The notes beneath the pieces are model-generated. The model did no database searches, was not told the origin of the DNA, and saw nothing but the letters and a program-made list of their open reading frames with translations. From Armigeres subalbatus (Eukaryota; Arthropoda; Insecta; Diptera; Culicidae): 64,000 bases of DNA. The stretch spans positions 155,460,452-155,524,451 of the forward strand of contig NC_085140.1 in the NCBI RefSeq assembly GCF_024139115.2, in the 5' to 3' direction. Shown here piece by piece: positions 11,973 through 24,034 of this stretch. Positions within the stretch are counted from its first letter, which is position 1; each line of letters starts with the position of its first letter. Position numbers and translations under genes: made by a program.

Positions 11973-12939
11973 CATGTTGTGCATCCGCGAGTACGGCTTC
12001 GCACTACCGGCGCCCTCATGTGTCGCAGTTGAGCGCTGTTAGTTACTATCAACTCCCCAAAGCCAACATGTTGTGCATCCGCGAGTACGGCTTCGCACTA
12101 CCGGCGCCCTCATGTGTCGCAGTTGAGCGCTGTTAGTTACTATCAACTCCCCAAAGCCAACATGTTGTGCATCCGCGAGTACGACTTCGCACTACCGGCG
12201 CCCTCATGTGTCGCAGTTGAGCGCTGTTAGTTACTATCAACTCCCCCAAAGCCAACATGTTGTGCATCCGCGAGTACGACTTCGCACTACCGGCGCCCTC
12301 ATGTGTCGCAGTTGAGCGCTGTTAGTTCCTAACAGCGCCCCCAAGGCCAACAGGTTGTGTCTCCGCGAGTACGGCTTCGCACTACCGGCGCCCTCATGTG
12401 TCGCAGTTGAGCGCTGTTAGTTACTATCAACTCCCCCAAAGCCAACATGTTGTGCATCCGCGAGTACGACTTCGCACTACCGGCGCCCTCATGTGTCGCA
12501 GTTGAGCGCTGTTAGTTACTATCAACTCCTCCAAAGCCAACATGTTGTGCATCCGCGAGTACGACTTCGCACTACCGGCGCCCTCATGTGTCGCAGTTGA
12601 GCGCTGTTAGTTACTATCAACTCCTCCAAAGCCAACATGTTGTGCATCCGCGAGTACGGCTTCGCACTACCGGCGCCCTCATGTGTCGCAGTTGAGCGCT
12701 GTTAGTTACTATCAACTCCCCCAAAGCCAACATGTTGTGCATCCGCGAGTACGACTTCGCACTACCGGCGCCCTCATGTGTCGCAGTTGAGCGCTGTTAG
12801 TTACTATCAACTCCCCCAAAGCCAACATGTTGTGCATCCGCGAGTACGGCTTCGCACTACCGGCGCCCTCATGTGTCGCAGTTGAGCGCTGTTAGTTACT
12901 ATCAACTCCCCCAAAGCCAACATGTTGTGCATCCGCGAG

Positions 12940-13234
12940 TACAGTTTTGCACTGCCTTCTCTAATATGGGTCTTGATTCTGCATCGAAAGTTTCTTATTG
13001 CTCACCTAAAATCGCATTCCAACATCCCTTGAAAACATATTTAATTTTGGGATACTCGGATCATACAGCCCTGCCGTCCTGATTAGTCACGCTTAGTCGA
13101 CAACTAAGAAGCTTTCTAAAGCAAAAATTTGTTTGGTCTATTTTAGCTAATTGAAACTCAGATTCGCCCTACATAGGTCTCGCAGTATGATAGTTACTAT
13201 CAACTGTGTGTACAAAATAGTAAACCAAACGGGT
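12940..13234 (+). repeat. Divergent satellite unit 1 (clean array)
   Basis: Starts after the monomer landmark gcatccgcgagtac with agttttgcactgccttctct and returns to the monomer at gggtc. It aligns loosely with the ordinary monomer at both ends (gagtac-gttttgcact for gagtac-gacttcgcact; tagttactatcaact near its end), which suggests descent from about three fused, diverged monomers. This copy has an extra cg in gtctcgcagtatg and single-base losses. Confidence 0.85.
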
Positions 13235-15854
13235 CATGTGTCGCAGTTGAGCGCTGTTAGTTACTATCAACTCCCCAAAGCCAACATGTTGTGCATCCGC
13301 GAGTACGACTTCGCACTACCGGCGCCCTCATGTGTCGCAGTTGAGCGCTGTTAGTTACTATCAACTCCCCAAAGCCAACATGTTGTGCATCCGCGAGTAC
13401 GACTTCGCACTACCGGCGCCCTCATGTGTCGCAGTTGAGCGCTGTTAGTTACTATCAACTCCCCAAAGCCAACATGTTGTGCATCCGCGAGTACGACTTC
13501 GCACTACCGGCGCCCTCATGTGTCGCAGTTGAGCGCTGTTAGTTACTATCAACTCCCCAAAGCCAACATGTTGTGCATCCGCGAGTACGACTTCGCACTA
13601 CCGGCGCCCTCATGTGTCGCAGTTGAGCGCTGTTAGTTACTATCAACTCCCCCAAAGCCAACATGTTGTGCATCCGCGAGTACGACTTCGCACTACCGGC
13701 GCCCTCATGTGTCGCAGTTGAGCGCTGTTAGTTACTATCAACTCCCCCAAAGCCAACATGTTGTGCATCCGCGAGTACGACTTCGCACTACCGGCGCCCT
13801 CATGTGTCGCAGTTGAGCGCTGTTAGTTACTATCAACTCCCCCAAGCCAACATGTTGTGCATCCGCGAGTACGACTTCGCACTACCGGCGCCCTCATGTG
13901 TCGCAGTTGAGCGCTGTTAGTTACTATCAACTCCCCCAAAGCCAACATGTTGTGCATCCGCGAGTACGGCTTCGCACTACCGGCGCCCTCATGTGTCGCA
14001 GTTGAGCGCTGTTAGTTACTATCAACTCCCCCAAAGCCAACATGTTGTGCATCCGCGAGTACGACTTCGCACTACCGGCGCCCTCATGTGTCGCAGTTGA
14101 GCGCTGTTAGTTACTATCAACCCTCAAAGCCAACATGTTGTGCATCCGCGAGTACGACTTCGCACTACCGGCGCCCTCATGTGTCGCAGTTGAGCGCTGT
14201 TAGTTACTATCAACTCCCCAAAGCCAACATGTTGTGCATCCGCGAGTACGACCTCGCACTGCCGGCGCCCTCATGTGTCGCAGTTGAGCGCTGTTAGTTA
14301 CTATCAACTCCCCCAAAGCCAACATGTTGTGCATCCGCGAGTACGACTTCGCACTTCCGGCGCCCTCATGTGTCGCAGTTGAGCGCTGTTAGTTACTATC
14401 AACTCCCCAAAGCCAATATGTTGTGCATCCGCGAGTACGACTTCGCACTACCGGCGCCCTCATGTGTCGCAGTTGAGCGCTGTTAGTTACTATCAACTCC
14501 CCCAAAGCCAATATGCTGTGCATCCGCGAGTACGGCTTCGCACTACCGGCGCCCTCATGTGTCGCAGTTGGCGCTGGTAGTTCCTATCAACTCTCCCAAA
14601 AACAACAGGTTGTGCATCCGCGAGTACGACTTCGCACTACCGGCGCCCTCATGTGTCGCAGTTGAGCGCTGTTAGTTACTATCAACTCCCCCAAAGCCAA
14701 CATGTTGTGCATCCGCGAGTACGACTTCGCACTACCGGCGCCCTCATGTGTCGCAGTTGAGCGCTGTTAGTTACTATCAACTCCCCAAAGCCACCATGTT
14801 GTGCATCCGCGAGTACGACTTCGCACTACCGGCGCCCTCATGTGTCGGCGTCGAGCGCGGTTTGCTCCCTTCCCCTCCCCGACGGCCTTCCGGTCGTGCA
14901 TCCGCGAGTACGACTTCGCACTACCGGCGCCCTCATGTGTCGCAGTTGAGCGCTGTTAGTTACTATCAACTCCCCCAAAGTCAACATGTTGTGCATCCGC
15001 GAGTACGACTTCGCACTACCGGCGCCCTCATGTGTCGCAGTTGAGCGCTGTTAGTTACTATCAACTCCCCCAAAGCCAACATGTTGTGCATCCGCGAGTA
15101 CGACTTCGCACTACCGGCGCCCCCACGTGTCGCAGTTGAGCGCCCTTCGCGACGCTCATCCCCTCCAAAGCCAACATGTTGTGCATCCGCGAGTACGACT
15201 TCGCACTACCGGCGCCCTCATGTGTCGCAGTTGAGCGCTGTTAGTTACTATCAACTCCCCAAAGCCAACATGTTGTGCATCCGCGTGTACGACTTCGCAC
15301 TTCCGGCGACCTCGTGTGTCGCAGTTGAGCGCTGTTCGTTACAATCAACTTCCCCAGAGCGAACGTCTTGTGCATCCGCGAGTACGACTTCGCACTACCG
15401 GCGCCCTCATGTGTCGCAGTTGAGCGCTGTTAGTTACTATCAACTCCCCAAAGCCAACATGTTGTGCATCCGCGAGTACGACTTCGCACTACCGGCGCCC
15501 TCATGTGTCGCAGTTGAGCGCTGTTAGTTACTATCAAATCCCCCAAGGCCAACATGTTGTGCCTGCGCGGGGACGGCATCGCACTTCCGGCGCCCTCCTG
15601 GGTCGCAGTTGAGCGCTGTTAGTTACTATCAACTCCCCAAAGCCAACATGTTGTGCATCCGCGAGTACGACTTCGCACTTCCGGCGCCCTCATGTGTCGC
15701 AGTTGAGCGCTGTTAGATACTATCAACTCCCCAAAGCCAACATGTTGTGCATCCGCGAGTACGACTTCGCACTACCGGCGCCCTCATGTGTCGCAGTTGA
15801 GCGCTGTTAGTTACTATCAACTCCCCCAAAGCCAACATGTTGTGCATCCGCGAG

Positions 15855-16150
15855 TACAGTTTTGCACTGCCTTCTCTAATATGGGTCTTGATTCTGCATC
15901 GAAAGTTTCTTATTGCTCACCTAAAATCGCATTCCAACATCCCCTGAAAACATATTTAATTTTGGGATACTCGGATCATACAGCCCTGCCGTCCTGATTA
16001 GTCACGCTTAGTCGACAACTAAGAAGCTTTCTACTAAAGCAAAAATTTGTTTGGGTCTATTTTAGCTAATTGAAACTCAGATTCGCCTACATAGGTCTCA
16101 GTATGATAGTTACTATCAACTGTGTGTACAAAAATAGTAAACCAAACGGG
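15855..16150 (+). repeat. Divergent satellite unit 2
   Basis: Nearly identical to units 3 and 5, with the complete ctactaaagcaaaaatttgt and aatagtaaaccaaacggg segments. It lies 2.9 kb after unit 1. Confidence 0.87.
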
Positions 16151-17163
16151 TCGCAATTGAGCGCTGTTAGTTACTATCAACTCCCCCAAAGCCAACATGT
16201 TGTGCATCCGCGAGTACGACTTCGCACTTCCGGCACCCTCATGTGTCGCAGTTGAGCGCTGTTAGTTACTATCAACTCCCCCAAAGCCAACATGTTGTGC
16301 ATCCGCGAGTACGACTTCGCACTGCCGGCGCCCTCATGTGTCGCAGTTGAGCGCTGTTAGTTACTATCAACTCCCCAAAGTCAACATGTTGTGCATCCGC
16401 GAGTACGACTTCGCACTACCGGCGCCCTCATGTGTCGCAGTTGAGCGCTGTTAGTTACTATCAACTCCCCCAAAGCCAACATGTTGTGCATCCGCGAGTA
16501 CGACTTCGCACTACCGGCGCCCTCATGTGTCGCAGTTGAGCGCTGTTAGTTACTATCAACTCCCCCAAAGCCAACATGTTGTGCATCCGCGAGTACGACT
16601 TCGCACTTCCGGCGCCCTCATGTGTCGCAGTTGAGCGCTGTTAGTTACTATCAACTCCCCCAAAGCCAACATGTTGTGCATCCGCGAGTACGACTTCGCA
16701 CTTCCGGCGCCCTCATGTGTCGCAGTTGAGCGCTGTTAGTTACTATCAACTCCCCCAAAGCCAACATGTTGTGCATCCGCGAGTACGACTTCGCACTACC
16801 GGCGCCCTCATGTGTCGCAGTTGAGCGCTGTTAGTTACTATCAACTCCCCCAAAGCCAACATGTTGTGCATCCGCGAGTACGACCTCGCACTTCCGGCGC
16901 CCTCATGTGTCGCAGTTGAGCGCTGTTAGTTACTATCAACTCCCCCAAAGCCAACATGTTGTGCATCCGCGAGTACGACTTCGCACTTCCGGCGCCCTCA
17001 TGTGTCGCAGTTGAGCGCTGTTAGTTACTATCAACTCCCCCAAAGCTAACATGTTGTGCATCCGCGAGTACGACTTCGCACTACCGGCGCCCTCATGTGT
17101 CGCAGTTGAGCGCTGTTAGATACTATCAACTCCCCAAAGCCAACATGGTGTGCATCCGCGAGT

Positions 17164-17460
17164 ACAGTTTTGCACTGCCTTCTCTAATATGGGTCTTGAT
17201 TCTGCATCGAAAGTTTCTTATTGCTCACCTAAAATCGCATTCCAACATCCCCTGAAAACATATTTAATTTTGGGATACTCGGATCATACAGCCCTGCCGT
17301 CCTGATTAGTCACGCTTAGTCGACAACTAAGAAGCTTTCTACTAAAGCAAAATTTGTTTGGGTCTATTTTAGCTAATTGAAACTCAGATTCGCCTACATA
17401 GGTCTCAGTATGATAGTTACTATCAACTGTGTGTACAAAAAATAGTAAACCAAACGGGTC
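17164..17460 (+). repeat. Divergent satellite unit 3
   Basis: As unit 2, preceded by a monomer variant with catggtgtgcatcc instead of catgttgtgcatcc. The same rare variant precedes unit 4, so units 3 and 4 with their flanks were duplicated together (spacing about 1.87 kb). Confidence 0.87.
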
Positions 17461-19037
17461 GCAATTGAGCGCTGTTAGTTACTATCAACTCCCCAAAGCC
17501 AACATGTTGTGCATCCGCGAGTACGACTTCGCACTACCGGCGCCCTCATGTGTCGCAGTTGAGCGCTGTTAGTTACTATCAACTCCCCCAAAGTCAACAT
17601 GTTGTGCATCCGCGAGTACGACTTCGCACTACCGGCGCCCTCATGTGTCGCAGTTGAGCGCTGTTAGTTACTATCAACTCCCCCAAAGCCAACATGTTGT
17701 GCATCCGCGAGTACGACTTCGCACTACCGGCGCCCTCATGTGTCGCAGTTGAGCGCTGTTAGTTACTATCAACTCCCCCAAAGTCAACATGTTGTGCATC
17801 CGCGAGTACGACTTCGCACTACCGGCGCCCTCATGTGTCGCAGTTGAGCGCTGTTAGTTACTATCAACTCCCCCAAAGCCAACATGTTGTGCATCCGCGA
17901 GTACGACCTCGCACTTCCGGCGCCCTCATGTGTCGCAGTTGAGCGCTGTTAGTTACTATCAACTCCCCACAGCCAACATGTTGTGCATCCGCGAGTACGA
18001 CTTCGCACTTCCGGCGCCCTCATGTGTCGCAGTTGAGCGCTGTTAGTTACTATCAACTCCCCCAAAGCCAACATGTTGTGCATCCGCGAGTACGACTTCG
18101 CACTTCCGGCGCCCTCATGTGTCGCAGTTGAGCGCTGTTAGTTACTATCAACTCCCCCAAAGCCAACATGTTGTGCATCCGCGAGTACGACTTCGCACTA
18201 CCGGCGCCCTCATGTGTCGCAGTTGAGCGCTGTTAGTTACTATCAACTCCCCCAAAGTCAACATGTTGTGCATCCGCGAGTACGACTTCGCACTACCGGC
18301 GCCCTCATGTGTCGCAGTTGAGCGCTGTTAGTTACTATCAACTCCCCCAAAGCCAACATGTTGTGCATCCGCGAGTACGACTTCGCACTTCCGGCGCCCT
18401 CATGTGTCGCAGTTGAGCGCTGTTAGTTACTATCAACTCCCCCAAAGCCAACATGTTGTGCATCCGCGAGTACGACTTCGCACTTCCGGCGCCCTCATGT
18501 GTCGCAGTTGAGCGCTGTTAGTTACTATCAACTCCCCAAAGCCAACATGTTGTGCATCCGCGAGTACGACTTCGCACTTCCGGCGCCCTCATGTGTCGCA
18601 GTTGAGCGCTGTTAGTTACTATCAACTCCCCAAAGCCAACATGTTGTGCATCCGCGAGTACGACTTCGCACTACCGGCGCCCTCATGTGTCGCAGTTGAG
18701 CGCTGTTAGTTACTATCAACTCCCCCAAAGCCAACATGTTGTGCATCCGCGAGTACGACCTCGCACTTCCGGCGCCCTCATGTGTCGCAGTTGAGCGCTG
18801 TTAGTTACTATCAACTCCCCCAAAGCCAACATGTTGTGCATCCGCGAGTACGACTTCGCACTTCCGGCGCCCTCATGTGTCGCAGTTGAGCGCTGTTAGT
18901 TACTATCAACTCCCCAAAGCTAACATGTTGTGCATCCGCGAGTACGACTTCGCACTACCGGCGCCCTCATGTGTCGCAGTTGAGCGCTGTTAGATACTAT
19001 CAACTCCCCAAAGCCAACATGGTGTGCATCCGCGAGT

Positions 19038-19310
19038 ACAGTTTTGCACTGCCTTCTCTAATATGGGTCTTGATTCTGCATCGAAAGTTTCTTATTGCTC
19101 ACCTAAAATCGCATTCCAACATCCCCTGAAAACATATTTAATTTTGGGATACTCGGATCATACAGCCCTGCCGTCCTGATTAGTCACGCTTAGTCGACAA
19201 CTAAGAAGCTTTCTACTAAAGCAAAAATTTGTTTGGGTCTATTTTAGCTAATTGAAACTCAGATTCGCCTACATAGGTCTCAGTATGATAGTTACTATCA
19301 ACTGTGTGTG
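19038..19310 (+). repeat. Divergent satellite unit 4, shortened
   Basis: Matches the others up to atcaactgtgtgt, then jumps directly to gcaattgagcgctg, losing about 25 bases that include the aaaccaaacggg stretch. Probably a small recombinational deletion. Confidence 0.86.
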
Positions 19311-20882
19311 CAATTGAGCGCTGTTAGTTACTATCAACTCCCCCAAAGTCAACATGTTGTGCATCCGCGAGTACAGCTTCGCACTACCGGCACCCTCATG
19401 TGTCGCAGTTGAGCGCTGTTAGTTACTATCAACTCCCCCAAAGCCAACATGTTGTGCATCCGCGAGTACGACTTCGCACTGCCGGCGCCCTCATGTGTCG
19501 CAGTTGAGCGCTGTTAGTTACTATCAACTCCCCCAAAGCCAACATGTTGTGCATCCGCGAGTACGACTTCGCACTACCGGCGCCCTCATGTGTCGCAGTT
19601 GAGCGCTGTTAGTTACTATCAACTCCCCAAAGCCAACATGTTGTCCATCCGCGAGTACGACTTCGCACTACCGGCGCCCTCATGTGTCGCAGTTGAGCGC
19701 TGCTAGTTACTATCAACTCCCCAAAGCCAACATGTTGTGCATCCGCGAGTACGACTTCGCACTTCCGGCGCCCTCATGTGTCGCAGTTGAGCGCTGTTAG
19801 TTACTATCAACTCCCCAAAGGCAACATGTTGTGCATCCGCGAGTACGACTTCGCACTACCGGCGCCCTCATGTGTCGCAGTTGAGCGCTGTTAGTTACTA
19901 TCAACTCCCCAAAGCCAACATGTTGTTCAGCCGTGAGTACGATTTCGAACTTCCGGCGCCATCTCGTGTCGAAGTTGTGCGGTGTTAGTTACTATCGACT
20001 CCCCAAAGAAAACATGTTGTGCATCCGCGAGTACGACTTCGCACTACCGGAGCCCTCATGTGTCGCAGTTGAGCGCTGTTAGTTACTATCAACCCCCCCA
20101 ATGCCAACAAGTCACGCGTCCGCGAGTCCGACTTCGCACTACCCGCGCCCTCATGTGTCGCAGTTGAGCGCTGTTAGTTACTATCAACTCCCCAAAGCCA
20201 ACATGTTGTGCATCCGCGAGTACGACTTCGCACTTCCGGCGCCCTCATGTGTCGCAGTCGAGCGCTGTTAGTTAGTAACAGGTACCCCACAGCCAACATG
20301 TTGTGCATCCGCGAGTACGACTTCGCACTCCCGGCGCCCTCATGTGTCGCAGTTGAGCGCTGTTAGTTACTATCACCTGACTCAACGCCAACATGTTGTT
20401 CATCCGCGAGTACGACTTCGCACTTCCGGAGCCCTCATGTGTCGCAGTTGAGCGCTGTTAGTTACTATCAACTCCCCAAAGCCAACATGTTGTGCATCCG
20501 CGAGTACGACTTCGCACTACCGGCGCCCTCATGTGTCGCAGTTGAGCGCTGTTAGTTACTATCAACTCCCCAAAGCCAACATGTTGTGCATCCGCGAGTA
20601 CGACCTCGCACTTCCGGCGCCCTCATGTGTCGCAGTTGAGCGCTGTTAGTTACTATCAACTCCCCAAAGCCAACATGTTGTGCATCCGCGAGTACGACTT
20701 CGCACTTCCGGCGCCCTCATGTGTCGCAGTTGAGCGCTGTTAGATACTATCAACTCCCCAAAGCCAACATGTTGTGCATCCGCGAGTACGACTTCGCACT
20801 ACCGGCGCCCTCATGTGTCGCAGTTGAGCGCTGTTAGTTACTATCAACTCCCCCAAAGCCAACATGTTGTGCATCCGCGAGT

Positions 20883-21178
20883 ACAGTTTTGCACTGCCTT
20901 CTCTAATATGGGTCTTGATTCTGCATCGAAAGTTTCTTATTGCTCACCTAAAATCGCATTCCAACATCCCCTGAAAACATATTTAATTTTGGGATACTCG
21001 GATCATACAGCCCTGCCGTCCTGATTAGTCACGCTTAGTCGACAACTAAGAAGCTTTCTACTAAAGCAAAAATTTGTTTGGGTCTATTTTAGCTAATTGA
21101 AACTCAGATTCGCCTACATAGGTCTCAGTATGATAGTTACTATCAACTGTGTGTACAAAAATAGTAAACCAAACGGGT
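20883..21178 (+). repeat. Divergent satellite unit 5 at the array edge
   Basis: A full-length unit, after which satellite sequence stops at aaccaaacggg; the next bases (tttaaatgccccacccc) are unrelated. The array therefore ends at, or within a few bases of, the point where other divergent units return to ordinary monomer. Confidence 0.87.
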
Positions 21179-21199
21179 TTAAATGCCCCACCCCTTCCC

Positions 21200-21295
21200 T
21201 CCCATGGCTCTCTCTTGGATTCGAACCAAGAGCATCAACAAAACCGCCAGATTGATGCGTGTACGCTATCCACTCGGTCACGGTTAACTTGAAAG
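21200..21295 (-). mobile_element. tRNA-like SINE head or tRNA relic
   Basis: Read on the minus strand, a near-consensus A box (tgaccgagtgg) is followed ~45 bases later by a perfect B box (ggttcgaatcc) in a 5-bp T-arm stem (cttgg/ccaag). The anticodon region forms an over-long 7-bp stem (gcatcaa/ttgatgc) and the acceptor ends do not pair, so it is not a functional tRNA. It directly abuts the satellite edge. Confidence 0.55.
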
Positions 21296-21504
21296 TTATT
21301 ACTGTTATAAAATGAAGCCTCTCTTGTCTGAAAAGTCAGAAAGTCGGTGAGCGTTGGTTCTGCGCTCTCCACCCTCATTCGTGTTAATTGCTTCGGGTAG
21401 TGAGCTACCATGGTCTAGCTAGAGAGAGCGAGTACGCGCAAAATCGATGTTGCAACTCACGCGATGCAAAGTTTATAGTACGATCTTGATGTGCTTGACT
21501 ACAG
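21296..21504. other. Spacer between tRNA-like relic and MITE
   Basis: Mixed sequence with no coding frame; it may be part of the body of the adjacent tRNA-derived element. Confidence 0.3.
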
Positions 21505-21512
21505 GTGTGGGC

Positions 21513-21710
21513 AAAAGATATTTTAGTTACCAGATAAAGATTGTCGCTGTCGTCGCTGTCCGGAACATCTTTTGCTGGCGAGGATATGGGAACTAAATGT
21601 CAAAGAAGGAAAATCCATACGATTTGACAGCTTGGTAACCAACATGTTCCGGACAGCAGAACAAAGGGAACCGAAGCGACAATCTTTATCTAGTATCTAA
21701 AATATCTTTT
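21513..21710 (+). mobile_element. 198-bp palindromic MITE, copy 1, 8-bp TSD
   Basis: Ends are aaaagatattttagttac and its inverse, with inverted arms extending through agataaagattgtcgc. It is flanked by the direct 8-bp duplication gtgtgggc (21505-21512 and 21711-21718). An 8-bp TSD fits the hAT or P superfamilies. A second copy of exactly the same length lies at 34289-34486 in the opposite orientation with a different TSD. Non-coding; it would need a transposase supplied elsewhere. Confidence 0.9.
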
Positions 21711-21718
21711 GTGTGGGC

Positions 21719-21906
21719 ACCCTAAAGTAGTATTTGTTCAACGAAAATTCTTTCTTTTGGGGGAGAAACTCTCAGCTGGGTTGCCGATGATGGCCAAAGG
21801 CGACCAAATGTGACGTCACGTCTGGTATACTCAGTACAATTTTTATAACAGACGTGACGTTTCACTACGCCCACCCACTACTGTGGGTGGCAATGTTTAC
21901 ATTTTG
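21719..21906. other. Short spacer with small inverted repeat
   Basis: Contains aatgtgacgtcacgtctggt at 21808 and, inverted, acagacgtgacgtttcac at 21849, an imperfect hairpin, perhaps the remnant of another small element. Confidence 0.35.
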
Positions 21907-22115
21907 TTAAGAAAATTATTTTGAGCATTTAGTGGAATGTCTTCACTTGTCATAAGACAAGTTTGTACAATCCCATTGAATTCCACCACTTAAGTTGAGT
22001 CAAGTACGAGACACTGAAGACGGCCTTACTGTTGAGGTCGAAATACGTATCTGTCAAGATACAATTAAGTGGTGGAATTCAATAGGATTGTACAAACTCG
22101 TCTTATGACAAGTGA
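21907..22115. mobile_element. Inverted-repeat element of the 'cttgtcataagac' family, copy 1
   Basis: The left arm carries agtggaatgtcttcacttgt and cataagac; the right arm carries the inverse ending gtcttatgacaagtg. The centre holds gagacactgaagacggcctt. Related copies are at 36425-36705, 51253-51499 and 51689-51850, with a diverged one at 39735-40090. Non-coding. Confidence 0.75.
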
Positions 22116-22419
22116 ATGTTTACATTATTTTTTCGACTAATACAGACTTAGAGGACTTTGGCCCACACCTTTACTGAAGCACATCGATATAAGCTCTTAC
22201 AAGCTGCTTTTCTATTCTAAATATATAAAAATGATTCCTTTGAGGCAATATAACTCCCAAACGGATGGACTTCTCATGAATCGATTTGTATTTAGATCAG
22301 CTGTGTTTATATTTATGAAGATTGAACATTTTGCCGGGAAAGTTGAAGTATTATTAGAATACAACGTTTTCATGTGTTCTGGAGAAAGCCATCAAGCTCG
22401 AACTTAAATCCATCTATTA
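22116..22419. other. Unassigned AT-rich spacer
   Basis: No repeat partner in the window or coding frame. The segment aaatatataaaaatgattcctttgaggc at 22220 resembles a degraded Helitron 5' end, but too little remains to call it. Confidence 0.35.
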
Positions 22420-22602
22420 GGGGGAATGACGGCTTTGACAGGTTTTGTGCTATTATTGTCAGGGGGGTGTTTTATTATGCTCAAATTTGGCCTAAACATT
22501 CTTTGCATATCAAAGAAATTGTGGCCAAATTTCATAAAATTTAGTCGACAAAAACCACCCTGACAATAATAGTACAAAACCTGCCAAAGCTGTCTTTTCC
22601 CC
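22420..22602. mobile_element. MITE with GGGG(G)-AATGACGGCTTTG ends
   Basis: The left arm (gaatgacggctttgacaggt, then attattgtcagg) is mirrored by the right arm (cctgacaataat, then acctgccaaagctgtc). The interior also contains facing gccaaattt/aaatttggcc. It is flanked on both sides by tatta, a possible short duplication. 183 bp, non-coding. Confidence 0.75.
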
Positions 22603-23607
22603 TATTATTATTATTAATTTCTTTATTAAAGTGCTAGCTAGCTAGAGTGCGGCGCTGCAATCAACTAAACGATTGACAGTTAGATCTTAGTTCTCAATAA
22701 ATACATTTAATACTGGTTTCGCACTAAAGCCTTCTTATGTTATTCGGCTATCTTGATGAGCTTTCTATTGTTGATAATTTAAATAACATGTTATTCAGGC
22801 CGTAGTGCGAACATAGTATAAAGACATCAAATTATAGTCGTATCACCGCTCATAAAAAAATCTACTGCTTCGCTTATTTTTAGTCGCAACGAAAAATATG
22901 CGTCAGATAGTCGCCCAAACAACATACCTCCATAAAAAGTAACTTTGTTATTTTAGAAAATTTGGTCATTTGGTGTTTGTGTGTGCACAAACAAATCTCA
23001 CCCTTTTTCGGGCATTTATCCTTAATTATTTAGTCGCAACAAGTTACATTCGACGAAGAATCCTGCTCCATTGTTTCCTATTTAAAATCGACCACACCAT
23101 GGGCTCAAAAGTTATGGCAAAAATATTTTTTTATATGTAAAACCCGTGCAAAAAAAAACCTAATCATTTTTCGGGCGCTCCAGTAGTAAACATTCTTAAA
23201 AATATTCCTGGAACACCGTAAAAAATGCCAAAAGGTTGTTTTACCCCAGCTTCCCCTAATTCATATAAAAAATCGATCCGATCGCACTATGGGCTCAAGA
23301 GTAAAGGCTAGAATATTATTTTATAAGCAAAACTTGTGCAAAAATCTCACTGATTTTTCGGGCAATTAACCTAAGCCGATTTGCTTGCAATAAATTTACA
23401 TTCGGCAGCAATCTTTACAATGCAAAATTTTCAATTTAAGCGAAGGTGAAAAATAAGTCCTTTTTACCTATTAGTGTTATTAGAGACTTCTCTTACATGT
23501 TTATCAATTATTTTGAATAAGAGAGAAATGCATCATCATCAGTAGGTGGTTTAATTAGGGTTTTTTAGATGTTGCTGCCACGTATCATAATAAGCACAAT
23601 TATGGGC
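22603..23607. repeat. AT-rich DNA with diverged ~230 bp direct repeats
   Basis: A small palindrome (ggtttcgcactaaagcc / ggccgtagtgcgaac) spans about 22712-22813. From about 22970 to 23430, blocks containing ctcacc(c)-ttttcgggca, then attatttagtcgcaac or gatttgcttgcaat, and then gggctcaa(a/g)agt recur about two or three times at ~230 bp spacing. I recognise no gene. Confidence 0.4.
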
Positions 23608-23735
23608 TTCGTGGCCGTGTGGTTAGTGACGTCAGTTGTCTAAATGTTAAGAGTTCAGTCTGTGCGACATCCGGTCTTCTGTCTTTATATAGATGTGGAT
23701 TGATGAAAAAATGGAATATATTCCCATGAAGTGCT
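23608..23735 (+). mobile_element. tRNA-derived SINE (family 1), internally deleted
   Basis: The head gggcttcgtggccgtgtggttagtgacgtc matches the A-box region of the SINEs at 10016 and 49835, but it jumps straight to gttgtctaaatgttaagagt, which corresponds to the tail of the 10016 copy. The B box and central body are missing. Confidence 0.6.
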
Positions 23736-24034
23736 ACTTGGATCTCTCTAATGTATAACACTTTATGCATTTATTACATAGTGTATTTATTACACGAGAA
23801 AGTACCATTACCGCAAGGCGGTTTATTAATTTTGTTTTAGCGTAGCTTAACTGTGCATGTAAATGGTTGCACTACGATCCAAGTGAATAGAGGTTAGGAT
23901 TTACCACCTATTCTCAAAGTAAACGTTTCAGCAGATAACAAATTGAGATCAATAATGGAGGTGCGGCCAAGTCCTTGCAGTCAGTTGGAAAATGAGAAGA
24001 ATATTAGTGTGGATTTATTGTAGCTACTAGAGAC

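Larger units (their letters stand above)
11973..21178. repeat. Clean 94-95 bp satellite array with interspersed divergent units
   Basis: About eighty near-identical head-to-tail monomers of 94 or 95 bp. The length depends on four or five C in aactcccc(c)aaag. Recurrent base variants (gtacgac/gtacggc, cactacc/cacttcc, agccaac/agtcaac/agctaac) are shared by groups of copies, indicating block duplication. A few monomers (near 14570, 14850, 15140, 15330, 15560, 19930, 20110, 20280) are more diverged. Five ~300 bp divergent units sit in the array. The left edge is abrupt at 11973; the right edge coincides with the end of the last divergent unit. Frames with the SYYQLP motif are satellite translations, not proteins. 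Confidence 0.97.

Noticed and set aside
12873..16255. Open frames with repeated SYYQLP and SQLSAV segments across the satellite, as possible repeat proteins
   Set aside because: Monomers are 94-95 bp, so the frame shifts each copy. The frames depend on chance lack of stops, start at arbitrary points and disappear with a one-base C-run difference.
11973..21178. CRISPR array with spacers
   Set aside because: The whole 94-95 bp unit repeats with no unique spacers, and the context is eukaryotic transposon-rich DNA without cas genes.
21200..21295. Functional tRNA gene (minus strand)
   Set aside because: The T arm is perfect but acceptor ends do not pair and the anticodon arm is a 7-bp stem with a 13-base loop.
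22210..22260. Helitron 5' end (aaatatataaaaatga)
   Set aside because: Only about 15 bases resemble the family start and the conserved aactcgaaaacggctgg is missing in good form.
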